64,000 nt of DNA from an uncultured Bacteroidales bacterium (GTDB lineage: Bacteria; Bacteroidota; Bacteroidia; Bacteroidales; Bacteroidaceae): assembly GCA_902802815.1 (NCBI GenBank), contig CADCNQ010000010.1:1-64000 (forward strand). The letters run 5' to 3'. Shown piece by piece: positions 1 through 8,716 of this stretch. The notes beneath the pieces were generated by a model, which saw only the letters and a list, made by a program, of their open reading frames with translations, had not been told where the DNA came from and ran no database searches. The translations under genes and the position numbers were made by a program. The first letter of the stretch is position 1; each line of letters opens with the position of its first letter.

Positions 1-15
1 GTTTTCTCTAAACTC

Positions 16-732
16 TTAACTTTTAACTATCAACTTCTCCAAATCGATTCGTCCCTCGTAGATGGCCTTTCCGAACACTACGGCCGGAATACCGGCCTCT
101 TCAAGGGCCCATATGTCTTCCTCGCAGGAGACGCCTCCGGAAGCAATGAGATGGCACTCGGGGAAGTGCTGCATGATGTCTTTGTATAGCCCGATGTTCG
201 GTCCCTGCAGCATACCGTCCTTGGAGATATCGGTGCAGAGTATGTTGCGTATTCCCCGCTGGATATAGTCCTCAAGGAAGGGCATCAGTTCCACGGGGCT
301 GTCTTCCTTCCATCCGTTGATGCTTATATTGCCGTCTCTCACGTCGGCTCCCAGTACGATGCGCTCTGCTCCGTACGTCTCTATCCACGAGTAGACCGTA
401 GTAGGGGAGGTGACAGCGATGCTGCCGGCTGTGGCCATTGCTGCTCCTGCGTCGAACACTTTGTCCAGGTCGTCCTGTGTCTTGATACCTCCTCCGAAGT
501 CCACTGTGAGACTGGTGGCGCTGCATATCTCGCGCAGCACCTTCTCGTTCACCACGTGGCGGCTCTTTGCTCCGTCCAGGTCCACCAGATGCAGGCGTTT
601 CACTCCCACCTGTTCCATCTTGCGGGCCATCTCCACGGGGTCGCCGTACACCTTCTTGGTGTCGTAGTCGCCTTGCGAGAGACGCACGCATTTTCCTTCG
701 ATGAGGTCTATTGCGGGGATGAGTTCTATCAT
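16..732 (-). CDS. hisA: HisA, ProFAR isomerase
   Basis: Phosphoribosylformimino-5-aminoimidazole carboxamide ribotide isomerase of histidine biosynthesis, a cytosolic TIM barrel. The 238 residues match the usual family length. The N-terminal PAID motif carries the first catalytic Asp (residue 9), LGADVRDG near residue 129 carries the second, and the phosphate-binding GGI and ASGGV loops are present. The ATG overlaps the hisH stop (ATGA), so the two are translationally coupled. hisF would be expected just beyond the left edge, but it is not visible. Confidence 0.96.
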   Translation of the reverse strand: MIELIPAIDLIEGKCVRLSQGDYDTKKVYGDPVEMARKMEQVGVKRLHLVDLDGAKSRHVVNEKVLREICSATSLTVDFGGGIKTQDDLDKVFDAGAAMATAGSIAVTSPTTVYSWIETYGAERIVLGADVRDGNISINGWKEDSPVELMPFLEDYIQRGIRNILCTDISKDGMLQGPNIGLYKDIMQHFPECHLIASGGVSCEEDIWALEEAGIPAVVFGKAIYEGRIDLEKLIVKS

Positions 733-1343
733 AGTTCGAGGAAGTTCTTTATTATCTGTTCACCCACTCGTCCGCTCTTTTCGGGGTGGAACTGTGTCGC
801 CCAGAAATTGTCCTTGTGCAGGGCGCTGGAGAATGGCTGGATGAAGTCGGTGGAGGCGATTGTCTCCGGGCAGAGAGGTACATAGTAACTGTGCACGAAA
901 TAGACGTAGTCCCCGTCGCACAGCCCGTTGAAGAGTCCTCCGTCGCCGCGCTGTCTTTCGTTGCTGCTGTTGAATCTGAGACTGTTCCAGCCCATGTGCG
1001 GCACCTTGTCCTCGTGGCGCTGCGGGTGGAAGAGTTTCACGTCCACATCGAAGAGTCCCAGACAGTCCACATCGCCTTCCTCCGAGTGGCGGCACATCAG
1101 CTGCTGACCGATGCATATGCCCAGCATGGGTGCTTTCAGGTCGCATATCACGCGGTCCAGTCCGCGGGCCCTGAGATACTGCATCGCATGTGATGCTTCT
1201 CCCTGTCCGGGGAAGAGCACGCGGTCGGCTCCCAGAAGTGTCTCCGCATCATCGGTGAGCACGGGATTCACTCCGAGCCGTTTCAGCGCTCCGAGCACGG
1301 AAAAGATGTTCCCGGCATTGTATTTTACTACTGCTACGTTCAT
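729..1343 (-). CDS. hisH: HisH, glutamine amidotransferase subunit of IGP synthase
   Basis: Class I glutamine amidotransferase that supplies ammonia to HisF for imidazole glycerol phosphate synthesis. It shows the oxyanion and nucleophile elbow LGICIGQQLM with the catalytic Cys near residue 80, and the C-terminal QFHPEKSG with the His-Glu pair. I chose the ATG at 1343 (MNVAVVKYNAGN) over an in-frame TTG at 1355, because the TTG lies inside the promoter -7 box and the family starts at this MN. It overlaps hisA by 4 bp. Confidence 0.95.
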   Translation of the reverse strand: MNVAVVKYNAGNIFSVLGALKRLGVNPVLTDDAETLLGADRVLFPGQGEASHAMQYLRARGLDRVICDLKAPMLGICIGQQLMCRHSEEGDVDCLGLFDVDVKLFHPQRHEDKVPHMGWNSLRFNSSNERQRGDGGLFNGLCDGDYVYFVHSYYVPLCPETIASTDFIQPFSSALHKDNFWATQFHPEKSGRVGEQIIKNFLEL

Positions 1344-1352
1344 ATACGGGCG

Positions 1353-1360
1353 CAAAGATA
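1353..1360 (-). promoter_or_regulatory. Promoter -7 box for hisH-hisA
   Basis: TATCTTTG read on the minus strand matches the Bacteroidetes primary sigma -7 consensus TAnnTTTG and ends 9 bp before the hisH ATG, giving a very short leader. No clear -33 TTTG was seen. Confidence 0.6.
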
Positions 1361-1482
1361 CGAAAAAAAATCCATATAGACCCCATTCAGCTTCGTTTTG
1401 AAAAATTATCGTCCAAAAACTTGTTGTATTTCAAGAAAAATACGTAATTTAGCAGTTGGAATAATGCTAAATGTACATTGAT

Positions 1483-4452
1483 ATGGAAAAACTGATAACG
1501 ATTGTGGCGGCATTCTTCGGGGTATGCGTTGCCGAGGGGCAGCAGCTGGCTTTCCCGGGCGCTGAGGGTTATGGCGCGTATGCCACTGGTGGCAGGGGGT
1601 GTCAGGTGGTCCATGTCACCAATCTGAACGCAGCAGGAGCGGGGTCTCTGGCCGATGCCGTGAGCCAGTCGGGACGTTTTGTCGTGTTCGATGTGGGCGG
1701 TGTGATAGACATTACAGGCAAGAGCATCACTATTGCCAGCAATATCACCATTGCCGGACAGACGGCCCCCGGTGAGGGTATCACCATTTACGGCGGTCGC
1801 GTTATTGCCTCCAAAGCCAAAAATGTGATAATGCGCTATATACGAATGCGTGGGGGCAAGAGTATCAACAGCAGCAAGTGTACGCTTACGCTTGATGAGT
1901 GCCAGAATTTTATTATGGACCACTGCTCCGTGTCGTGGGGTCCTTGGGACAATGTTCATATCAAGGATGCCAACAACATCACGTGGCAGTATTGTATAAA
2001 CAGCGAGGGTATTGAGCCCCAGCGCTTCGGCAGTATCACCGACGGCACTCGTAACTGGACCGTTCATCATTGTCTCTGGGCTGACAACAAGAGCCGCAAC
2101 CCAAAGATGAAGTGTTACATGCAGTACTACAACAACGTGGTGTACAACTACGGTATGGGTATCATAGGCGGTCATTCAGCGGCTGACAACTATCAGGATG
2201 TGATGAACAACTACTTTATCGCAGGCCCTAACGGTTCGGCAAAATACTTCGACGACTGGACTGCTACCGACCATCTCTACAGTTCGGGCAACTATTTCGA
2301 CGGCAATTGCGATGGAGTGCTCAACGGTACGCTCATCACCGACCACCACAATGCCACTCCGATGCCGAATCCCAATTTTGTCACTACACATCCCATGAAT
2401 GTGGAGACGGCCCAGACCGCTTATTATACCGTTGTTGATCAAGTGGGAGCTTCCCGGGTGCGCGACAGTCACGACAAGCGTATCATCGAGCAGCTTACCT
2501 CACTTGGTAAAAAGGGAGCTTTTATTGCCAATGAGGGTGACGTAGGCGGTATCGGCACAATAGACAACGGACCTCGTCCGACCGACACCGACACCGACGG
2601 TATGCCCAACGATTGGGAGATAAGCAATGGTCTGAATCCGAATGTAAACGATGCTAACAGTTACACCATTGGCGGGGGATACACCAATATAGAGCACTAC
2701 GTCAACAGCCTTGCCCAGAAGAGCGATTATCTCATGCCTCCTCTCAATCCTGTGGCAGAACTCACGGATGCCACCACGGTAAAGATCTCGTGGACCAACG
2801 GCGAGTCGGAGACGGCCACAGGTATCGTGGTGGAACAGTCAGAAGACAACCGCTCTTTTCATGAGATAGCCCGCTTGCCGGCCAATGCCGTGACGACGAC
2901 TGTCAGCAATCTCGTTGCCGACAAGATATACTATTTCCGCATGAAAACTATGGGAGATGACGGACTTGAGTCGCTCTATTCTTCCGTTGTGTCGGTCAAC
3001 GACGAGTATATGCGTCCCGGCGGTGGCATCCCGGGCGGTGTGACATACTTTGCGCCGGAGGAGGGCAAGGTATATCGTATTATCAACTATGCCACAAAGC
3101 CCTTTGATTCCAGTACTACGTATCAGGGTGCGCCAAAATACCTTACGTTCAAATCCAACGGTACGCTGGGTTCCACGGAGCAGTTTATCTGGGACAATCC
3201 CGATCTGCTGTGGATTATCGAGAAGACCACGGGCGGCTTCACCATACGCAACTACGGCAATAAGAAGTACATTGCCTCCGTCAACAGCGATATTGCCGGC
3301 ACCTCGCGCATCGGATGGTCCGATGCGCCCACGACGCTCACTGTGACCTATACGGGCAGTCAGGATGCCTCGCAGTCGGGTCTGTACGGCAAGGTGTCTA
3401 TGTTTCGCATCAACAGCCCCTCTAACAGCAATCAACAGATACGTGCCCGCATCTTTGAGGACGACTGGCTGTGGGGTTCCGGCACCCTCGGACGTGCCGA
3501 CATGGTGTTCACCTTCGTTGGGATAGCCGCTTCGCGGGTGAGTGTGTTTCTCACCAAGTTTGACAATGCCCTGCAGACGGCTCAGCAGTTGGCAGCAGGT
3601 GCCTACACTGACGTGACGTTGGGTTATCCCACGTCTGCGCTCAACGAACTGATGTCGGTCATTGCTGACGCTCAGGTGTTTCGCGAAAATATCAGCGAGC
3701 AGACGCAGCAGGAGGAGATAAATGCCCGTACGGCGGCGCTGGAAAATGCCATGACAGCATTCTCCGCCCAGAAAATATACACCTTCCAGGGCTTCTCTAC
3801 CGATGTGGCATATAATATCTACAGCTACGGCACGCATCCCAATGCCGGAACCGCCGTTGCCGATCTTAATACGGGACGCCGCTATCTCTACGCCATCAAG
3901 ACGAAGGATGCCAAGGCAGATTCGCTCATTTATCGCATCGGACGTACGGAGAACGATTTCAATAAGGGGCAGGGTGATGTTCTGTGGAAGAACCGTGCTG
4001 CCCTGTGGGTATTCGAGGATGCCGGCGACGGCTATGTTTATGTCCGCAATCTCTCCAAAGGCACTTATCTGCGGATAGAGACGGTGCTCTCTAAAGAACC
4101 GGTTAAGATACATCCTTATTATGCCAAGATGGACAACGGCAAGATGGCCTTCTATATGGATGCCGATGCCTCCGGTAAGAGAATGTTCAATGTGGGAGCC
4201 TCTGCCGATGGTGTGACGGGTCCTCTGGAGTTCTTCGCTGCGCATGCCGACCGTACCCGTCTTCGCTGGGTCATTGAGGAAACGTCGATTGAGAATGACC
4301 TTGCTCCAACAGGCATTGGTGCGATTCAGGATGATGAGTCCAAGCTTCAGGATGATGATGTGTGGTATGATATGAATGGTCGCCGTCTTAATGCCAAGCC
4401 TGCCAGAAAGGGTATTTACATCAACAATGGAAATAAGTTTTTCATTGAGTGA
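1483..4452 (+). CDS. Secreted pectate lyase (PL1-like), multidomain
   Basis: Predicted secreted polysaccharide lyase of 989 residues, or 993 from an in-frame ATG at 1471. A signal peptide (MEKLITIVAAFFGVCVAEG) is followed by a right-handed beta-helix domain to about residue 400. That domain has AFPGAEGYGAYATGG, DHCSVSWGPWDN and a RNPKMK segment bearing the probable catalytic Arg. A DTDTDGMPNDWE calcium-loop-like segment follows, then an FN3-like domain (about 425-510), ricin/lectin-like modules with GKVYRI and RNYGNKKYIA, and a C-terminal YDMNGRRLN...KGIYI tail resembling short type IX sorting tails. Likely role: pectin backbone cleavage. No SusC/D genes flank it. The next neighbour is a pseudogene. 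Confidence 0.85.
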   Translation: MEKLITIVAAFFGVCVAEGQQLAFPGAEGYGAYATGGRGCQVVHVTNLNAAGAGSLADAVSQSGRFVVFDVGGVIDITGKSITIASNITIAGQTAPGEGITIYGGRVIASKAKNVIMRYIRMRGGKSINSSKCTLTLDECQNFIMDHCSVSWGPWDNVHIKDANNITWQYCINSEGIEPQRFGSITDGTRNWTVHHCLWADNKSRNPKMKCYMQYYNNVVYNYGMGIIGGHSAADNYQDVMNNYFIAGPNGSAKYFDDWTATDHLYSSGNYFDGNCDGVLNGTLITDHHNATPMPNPNFVTTHPMNVETAQTAYYTVVDQVGASRVRDSHDKRIIEQLTSLGKKGAFIANEGDVGGIGTIDNGPRPTDTDTDGMPNDWEISNGLNPNVNDANSYTIGGGYTNIEHYVNSLAQKSDYLMPPLNPVAELTDATTVKISWTNGESETATGIVVEQSEDNRSFHEIARLPANAVTTTVSNLVADKIYYFRMKTMGDDGLESLYSSVVSVNDEYMRPGGGIPGGVTYFAPEEGKVYRIINYATKPFDSSTTYQGAPKYLTFKSNGTLGSTEQFIWDNPDLLWIIEKTTGGFTIRNYGNKKYIASVNSDIAGTSRIGWSDAPTTLTVTYTGSQDASQSGLYGKVSMFRINSPSNSNQQIRARIFEDDWLWGSGTLGRADMVFTFVGIAASRVSVFLTKFDNALQTAQQLAAGAYTDVTLGYPTSALNELMSVIADAQVFRENISEQTQQEEINARTAALENAMTAFSAQKIYTFQGFSTDVAYNIYSYGTHPNAGTAVADLNTGRRYLYAIKTKDAKADSLIYRIGRTENDFNKGQGDVLWKNRAALWVFEDAGDGYVYVRNLSKGTYLRIETVLSKEPVKIHPYYAKMDNGKMAFYMDADASGKRMFNVGASADGVTGPLEFFAAHADRTRLRWVIEETSIENDLAPTGIGAIQDDESKLQDDDVWYDMNGRRLNAKPARKGIYINNGNKFFIE

Positions 4453-4499
4453 AACAAAACAGACCGCTTGAACATTCTCAGGCGGCCTGTTTTGTTTCA
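4450..4499. terminator. Bidirectional hairpin after the pectate lyase
   Basis: An 18-bp stem with one mismatch (4450-4467 pairs with 4482-4499). The outer stem is TGAAACAAAACAG and its complement, so an A run precedes it and a T-rich arm ends it on either strand. It sits at the lyase stop codon and 18 bp beyond the stop of the opposing M13 remnant, so it can terminate both. Confidence 0.8.
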
Positions 4500-4516
4500 A
4501 GTTCCGGGTTTCCGGT

Positions 4517-5093
4517 TTACCAGATGTGTATGCGGTTCTCTTTCTTTACATAGAAATAGCCGTCGGTAATATTGAAGACATCGTAAAGTTCGTCCATCTG
4601 ATAGACGTTGCCGTTCACGCGGATGTTGGGAGCGGCATGTACATCTGTCTTGTATTTTTTTGCAATACTTGGCATCGTTCTTCTCCATCCATCTAAAAGC
4701 AAAGGCGCCCAGTATCCTTCCCTGATCTGTTGGCCATTTTCTTCCATGCCTGCTCTTCGGTGTTCACATTGGTATCGATGTCGGCCAGTTCCTGGCAGAC
4801 TTTGTTTCTGTCGGCCGTCTGATTGTCTTTACTGTAGGCCTGGAATAGGCGTACGAAGTCAGCGTTTCCGCCTTCCGCGCACATCTTCTTTACATAGGCG
4901 TTCACCAATTTGATTTGCTCTTTCAATCAATATAATCGGCGAAATCCGATGGCTCCACAATGTTGGTATTCGAGCTCCATATGGGAATTTCGTAGTCCGG
5001 TTCCATATCGTTTTCATCGCTGTATGCAGTGTTGACCATCACGGCACACAGACACAGGCCAAAAGCCTTCCACAGATTATTTTTCTTTGTCAT
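4517..5093 (-). pseudogene. Decayed M13-family (neprilysin-like) peptidase, remnant 1
   Basis: Three pieces of an M13 metallopeptidase in different frames. From ATG 5093 there is a 56-residue signal-peptide start (MTKKNNLWKAFGLCLCAVMV...) ending in a stop at about 4923. A frameshifted N-domain piece follows (about 4926-4693, KKMCAEGGNADFVRLFQAYS...EEQAWKKMA). The extreme C-terminal end (about 4747-4517) has RVNGNVYQMDELYDVF and ends HIW, as M13 enzymes do. The middle, including HExxH and the GENIAD-type motif, is deleted. The N-domain piece closely resembles the remnant at 56590-57342, so the two were paralogues. No function is expected. Confidence 0.75.
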
Positions 5094-5280
5094 TTTTTAT
5101 GATGGTTGTTTTGTCTCCGTTAAAAAAAAATGCTGTAAAATTACGTTTTTTTTCTCGATTGGGGCTCAACTCACCCAAATAAAATTTACGAGTGGTGGAC
5201 AATTTGGCGGATGTTACGGTAATGACATTGTATAGTCGTCTTCCCTTCAGAATACAGCCAGCCCCCAGTATTCCCCTAAC

Positions 5281-5394
5281 TGGAATACGAGTGGAATACG
5301 AATAGAATACGAGCAGATAACGAGTAGTTAACGAGTTTTCTCGTACACCACTCGTTAACTGCTCGTACACCACTCGTTAACTGCTCGTTATCTG
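5281..5394. repeat. Array of five forward and five inverted 11-bp repeats
   Basis: Forward units run 5281-5335, each ending ACGAG or ACGAA: TGGAATACGAG, TGGAATACGAA, TAGAATACGAG, CAGATAACGAG, TAGTTAACGAG. After a 4-bp TTTT spacer, inverted units run 5340-5394: CTCGTACACCA, CTCGTTAACTG, CTCGTACACCA, CTCGTTAACTG, CTCGTTATCTG. The ACGA and CTCGT cores recur exactly every 11 bp, about one helical turn. The last inverted unit is the exact complement of the fourth forward unit. The array could bind a protein cooperatively on one DNA face or extrude a hairpin. Its function is unknown. Confidence 0.85.
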
Positions 5395-5492
5395 ACTGGG
5401 CTCTGCTGAGGCTCTGAGAAGCCTCAAAATAGCTGTAAAAAGCCCCAAAATACATATGAAAACCATCCGGAGGTATGTCTTTACTCTTTTCA

Positions 5493-5519
5493 CGACATAC
5501 GCGACATTCACGACATCGG
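5493..5519. repeat. Three 9-bp iterons (CGACAT type)
   Basis: CGACATACG, CGACATTCA, CGACATCGG in perfect tandem register, the first six bases being invariant. They are followed by a short T run and a CG-rich near-palindrome around CGCACGCGTACATTA. The same three-part layout, with different iteron sequence, recurs near 23.5 kb and 56.3 kb. Confidence 0.75.
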
Positions 5520-5598
5520 TTTTCGCACGCGTACATTAAAAATAGATGGATTAATGAAAAAAAACGGAACTGAAAATAGCTAAATTGTAAAATTGTGC

Positions 5599-5606
5599 TA
5601 TTTTTG
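5599..5606 (+). promoter_or_regulatory. Promoter -7 box of DUF4492-cydAB
   Basis: TATTTTTG matches TAnnTTTG and lies 21 bp before the DUF4492 ATG. No good -33 element was seen at the usual 19-21 bp spacing, which could mean activator dependence. Confidence 0.6.
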
Positions 5607-5627
5607 CATCGAGATATTACCAAATAT

Positions 5628-5843
5628 ATGCATAAAAACACCTTAATATACCGGGTGTTCGACCTGTATTACGACGGTTTCCGCAATATGCGGCTCGGAC
5701 GGACGCTGTGGCTCATCATACTTGTAAAGCTGTTCGTCATATTCGTCGTACTGAAACTGTTCTTCTTCCCCGACTTCCTCAAACAGCACGCAGAGAAGGG
5801 CAAGGAGGCAAACTACGTGGCATCGCAAATACTTAATCCATAG
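5628..5843 (+). CDS. DUF4492 small membrane protein
   Basis: A 71-residue protein starting MHKNTLIYRVFDLYYDGF. It has a basic amphipathic N-terminus, one transmembrane helix (LWLIILVKLFVIFVVLKLFFF, about residues 27-47) and a short polar C-tail. This family sits directly upstream of cydA in many Bacteroidales. The cydA start is 7 bp downstream, so they are cotranscribed. It may be a small accessory subunit or assembly factor of cytochrome bd, comparable in position to CydX, but that is inference. The ATG at 5628 fits the promoter. An upstream in-frame start would overlap the -7 box. Confidence 0.8.
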   Translation: MHKNTLIYRVFDLYYDGFRNMRLGRTLWLIILVKLFVIFVVLKLFFFPDFLKQHAEKGKEANYVASQILNP

Positions 5844-5850
5844 GAATATC

Positions 5851-7416
5851 ATGCAAAACATTATGTTATCAACCCTGGCGGAGACTGTTGACTGGTCGAG
5901 GGCGCAGTTTGCCCTGACGGCAATTTACCATTGGCTGTTTGTGCCGCTGACGCTGGGCCTGGCACTCATCATGGGTATCATGGAGACATACTATTATCGC
6001 ACGAAGAACCCCTTCTGGCGACGCACGGCGATATTCTGGCAACGGCTCTTCGGCGTGAATTTTGCGATGGGAGTGGCCACAGGTATCATACTGGAATTTG
6101 AGTTCGGCACCAACTGGTCGAACTATTCATGGTTCGTTGGCGACATTTTCGGCGCGCCACTCGCCATTGAGGGCATTGTAGCTTTTTTCATGGAGAGCAC
6201 CTTTGTGGCGGTGATGTATTTCGGATGGGATAAGGTGTCGCACGGTTTCCATCTCACCTCTACGTGGCTCACGGGACTTGGTGCGACAATCTCCGCATGG
6301 TGGATACTTGTGGCAAACGCATGGATGCAATGCCCTGTGGGATGCGAGTTCAATCCTGATACGATGCGCAACGAGATGGTGTCGTTCGCGGATGTGGCGC
6401 TGTCGCCCATTGCTGTGTCGAAATTCTGTCACACGGTGACCTCCGCATGGATTATCGGCGGCGTGTTTTGCGTAGCGGTGTGCTGCTGGTATCTCATGAA
6501 GAAGCGCGAGGAGGAAATGGCGCTCAAGAGCATGAGGATAGGAGCCTGCGTGGGTCTTGTGGCTGCCGTGCTGACGGCGGCTACGGGGCACAAGTCGGCG
6601 CAGGATGTGGCTGCTGCGCAACCCATGAAACTGGCGGCTATGGAGGCGCTCTACGACGGCGGCAGGGGACAGGGACTGAAACTCGTTGAGGGTATAGAAG
6701 TGCCGTACGCTCTCTCCTTCATGGCAACGAACGACATCAACGGCTACGTGCCAGGTGTGAACGACATAATCAACGGCTACACCACACCCGACGGACGCGA
6801 GGAACCCTCCGCAGAGGAGAAGATGATTCGCGGCAAACTCGCCATTGTGGCGCTGTCAAATTACCGCAAGCTCTGCGGTTTTGAGCGTACAATGGACGAA
6901 CCTCAGATTCAGGCCAACATAGCATCCAGTAAGGAGAAGCAACTCGCCATACTGCATGAAAATTTCAAATATTTCGGCTATGGTTACATCAAGGACAAAT
7001 CGGAACTCGTACCCTGTGTTCCCGTCAACTTCTGGGCGTTCCGAGTAATGGTGGGAGTGGGCTGCCTGCTGATAGTTTTCCTCGCTGCCGTGCTTGCAGC
7101 ATCGTATGGTTTCCCCAGGAAATTGTGGGAGAAGAGAAGTCTGACATCGCTGCCCAAGTGGCACTATTGGACGGCCTTCGTACTGCTCCCTCTGGCATAT
7201 ATTGCGTCGGAGAGCGGATGGCTCGTGGCTGAGTTCGGCCGCCAGCCTTGGACCATACAGGACATGCTGCCGGTGGGTGCATCGGTGAGCAACCTGCACT
7301 CGTCGAGCGTCATGATGACATTTTTCATCTTCCTCGTCCTCTTCACCGTGATGCTTGCCGTAGAGGTGAACATAATGGTGAAGCAGATAAAAAAAGGGCC
7401 GGGGGAGAGAATATAG
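5851..7416 (+). CDS. cydA: Cytochrome bd ubiquinol oxidase subunit I
   Basis: CydA carries haems b558, b595 and d and the quinol site of the high-affinity, microaerobic terminal oxidase in the inner membrane. The 521 residues form about nine transmembrane helices. The axial His for the high-spin haem pair is H27 in TAIYHWLFVPLTLG, the b558 His is in FCHTVTSAW (near residue 193), and the GRQPW motif of the haem d region is intact. The Q-loop is of the short type. It suits an anaerobe that scavenges nanomolar oxygen. The operon is DUF4492-cydA-cydB. Confidence 0.97.
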   Translation: MQNIMLSTLAETVDWSRAQFALTAIYHWLFVPLTLGLALIMGIMETYYYRTKNPFWRRTAIFWQRLFGVNFAMGVATGIILEFEFGTNWSNYSWFVGDIFGAPLAIEGIVAFFMESTFVAVMYFGWDKVSHGFHLTSTWLTGLGATISAWWILVANAWMQCPVGCEFNPDTMRNEMVSFADVALSPIAVSKFCHTVTSAWIIGGVFCVAVCCWYLMKKREEEMALKSMRIGACVGLVAAVLTAATGHKSAQDVAAAQPMKLAAMEALYDGGRGQGLKLVEGIEVPYALSFMATNDINGYVPGVNDIINGYTTPDGREEPSAEEKMIRGKLAIVALSNYRKLCGFERTMDEPQIQANIASSKEKQLAILHENFKYFGYGYIKDKSELVPCVPVNFWAFRVMVGVGCLLIVFLAAVLAASYGFPRKLWEKRSLTSLPKWHYWTAFVLLPLAYIASESGWLVAEFGRQPWTIQDMLPVGASVSNLHSSSVMMTFFIFLVLFTVMLAVEVNIMVKQIKKGPGERI

Positions 7417-7442
7417 TTTAGAGTTTAGAGTTTAGAGTTTAG
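7415..7442. repeat. Four tandem copies of AGTTTAG
   Basis: Perfect 7-bp tandem repeat that starts in the cydA stop codon and fills most of the cydA-cydB gap. It could vary in copy number by slippage and so change spacing, but it does not alter either reading frame. Confidence 0.8.
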
Positions 7443-7453
7443 AGATAATAGAT

Positions 7454-8599
7454 ATGACTTACATATTTTTGCAGCACTATTGGTGGTTTGTTGTTTCGTT
7501 GTTGGGAGCCATACTCGTGTTTCTGATGTTTGTGCAGGGAGCCAACTCGCTGGTGAATTCCCTCGGACGCACAGACGGGGGACGGCGGTTGGTGATTAAC
7601 TCTACAGGGCGCAAGTGGGAATTCACGTTCACCACACTCGTGACTTTTGGTGGTGCGTTCTTCGCTTCCTTTCCGCTGTTCTACTCCACTTCGTTCGGCG
7701 GTGCTTACTGGTTGTGGATGGCCATTCTGCTGACGTTTGTCCTGCAGGCCGTTAGCTATGAGTTCCAGAATAAGCTGGGCAATATCCTCGGACCCTCCAC
7801 GTTCCGCTTCTTCCTCGTGCTCAACGGCATTGTTGGACCGCTGCTGCTGGGCTGCGCGGTGGCAACATTCTTCGAGGGGTCGAACTTCATCGTGGAGAAG
7901 GACAACCTCATCGATGCCAGAGCACTGACACCCGTGATAAGCCGCTGGGCAAATGCGTCGCACGGACTGGACGCCCTGCTGAATCCTCACGTGCTAGTGA
8001 TGGGGCTGGCAGTGATGTTTTTGGCACGCACGCTGGGGGTGCTCTATGTGATGAACAATGTGGAGGATGTGGAGGTGCGCTCGCGCGGGCGCGGCCGTCT
8101 CATCGGTGCTGCTGTGCCGTTTCTGCTGCTGTTTGTCTACTATCTGGTGCATCTGCTGCTCAAGGACGGCTATGCCGTGGGTGCGGACGGTGAGGTGGTG
8201 ACAGAGCCGTACAAATACCTCAACAACTTCCTCACGATGTGGCCCTTGGCGGCAGGGCTCCTTGCCGGTGTCGTCTGTGTGCTCTACGGCATAGGCAGGA
8301 CGATACTGGCGAAGGACTGGCGTTATGGCATCTGGCCGGCGGGTGCAGGCACGGTGCTGACGGTGCTCGCGCTGCTGTTGTGTGCAGGCTGGGGACAGAC
8401 GGCCTACTATCCCTCGACGGCTGACTTGCAGTCGTCGCTCACGATAGCCAATTCATGCAGCAGCGAGTTCACGCTGCGCACGATGTTCTACGTGTCGCTG
8501 CTCCTCCCGTTTGTGCTGGCCTACATCGCGTACTGCTGGTACAAGATAGACGCCAGGAAACTGGACAGGGAGGAGATAGAGAGCGGGCACGCCTATTGA
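7454..8599 (+). CDS. cydB: Cytochrome bd ubiquinol oxidase subunit II
   Basis: CydB-family integral membrane subunit of 381 residues that pairs with CydA. It has repeated hydrophobic helices beginning WWFVVSLLGAILVFLMFVQG, the conserved GGAFFASFPLFYSTSFGGAYW stretch interrupted only by loops, and a C-terminal helix ending in a basic and acidic tail. It follows cydA by 37 bp, the gap holding the AGTTTAG repeat. CydDC assembly transporter genes are not in the window. Confidence 0.95.
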   Translation: MTYIFLQHYWWFVVSLLGAILVFLMFVQGANSLVNSLGRTDGGRRLVINSTGRKWEFTFTTLVTFGGAFFASFPLFYSTSFGGAYWLWMAILLTFVLQAVSYEFQNKLGNILGPSTFRFFLVLNGIVGPLLLGCAVATFFEGSNFIVEKDNLIDARALTPVISRWANASHGLDALLNPHVLVMGLAVMFLARTLGVLYVMNNVEDVEVRSRGRGRLIGAAVPFLLLFVYYLVHLLLKDGYAVGADGEVVTEPYKYLNNFLTMWPLAAGLLAGVVCVLYGIGRTILAKDWRYGIWPAGAGTVLTVLALLLCAGWGQTAYYPSTADLQSSLTIANSCSSEFTLRTMFYVSLLLPFVLAYIAYCWYKIDARKLDREEIESGHAY

Positions 8600-8716
8600 C
8601 GCGGCTTTTCTGCCAAAATGGCGCAAAGAGTGACTTTTTGTACGCACGTCAGCTCTTAGCACGGAGTTTGCGTAGTGGTGGTGTGAAAACATAAAACAAA
8701 TAAAACCACTACTACT

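Larger units (their letters stand above)
5094..5627. other. Repeat-rich intergenic region upstream of the cyd operon
   Basis: No credible gene. From left to right it holds AT-rich sequence, an ACGAGTGGTGGAC motif (5189-5201) that echoes the array units, the 11-bp repeat array (5281-5394), a weaker GC-start series at roughly 10.5-bp spacing (5400-5450), three 9-bp iterons (5493-5519), a CG-rich near-palindrome (about 5524-5538) and the DUF4492-cydAB promoter (5599-5606). Confidence 0.7.

Noticed and set aside
2839..4500. 553-codon open frame antisense to the pectate lyase
   Set aside because: No recognisable domain. It mirrors codon bias of the real gene on the other strand, which has a signal peptide and family motifs.
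5281..5394. CRISPR array
   Set aside because: Units are 11 bp with no unique spacers, the second half is inverted and no cas genes are near.
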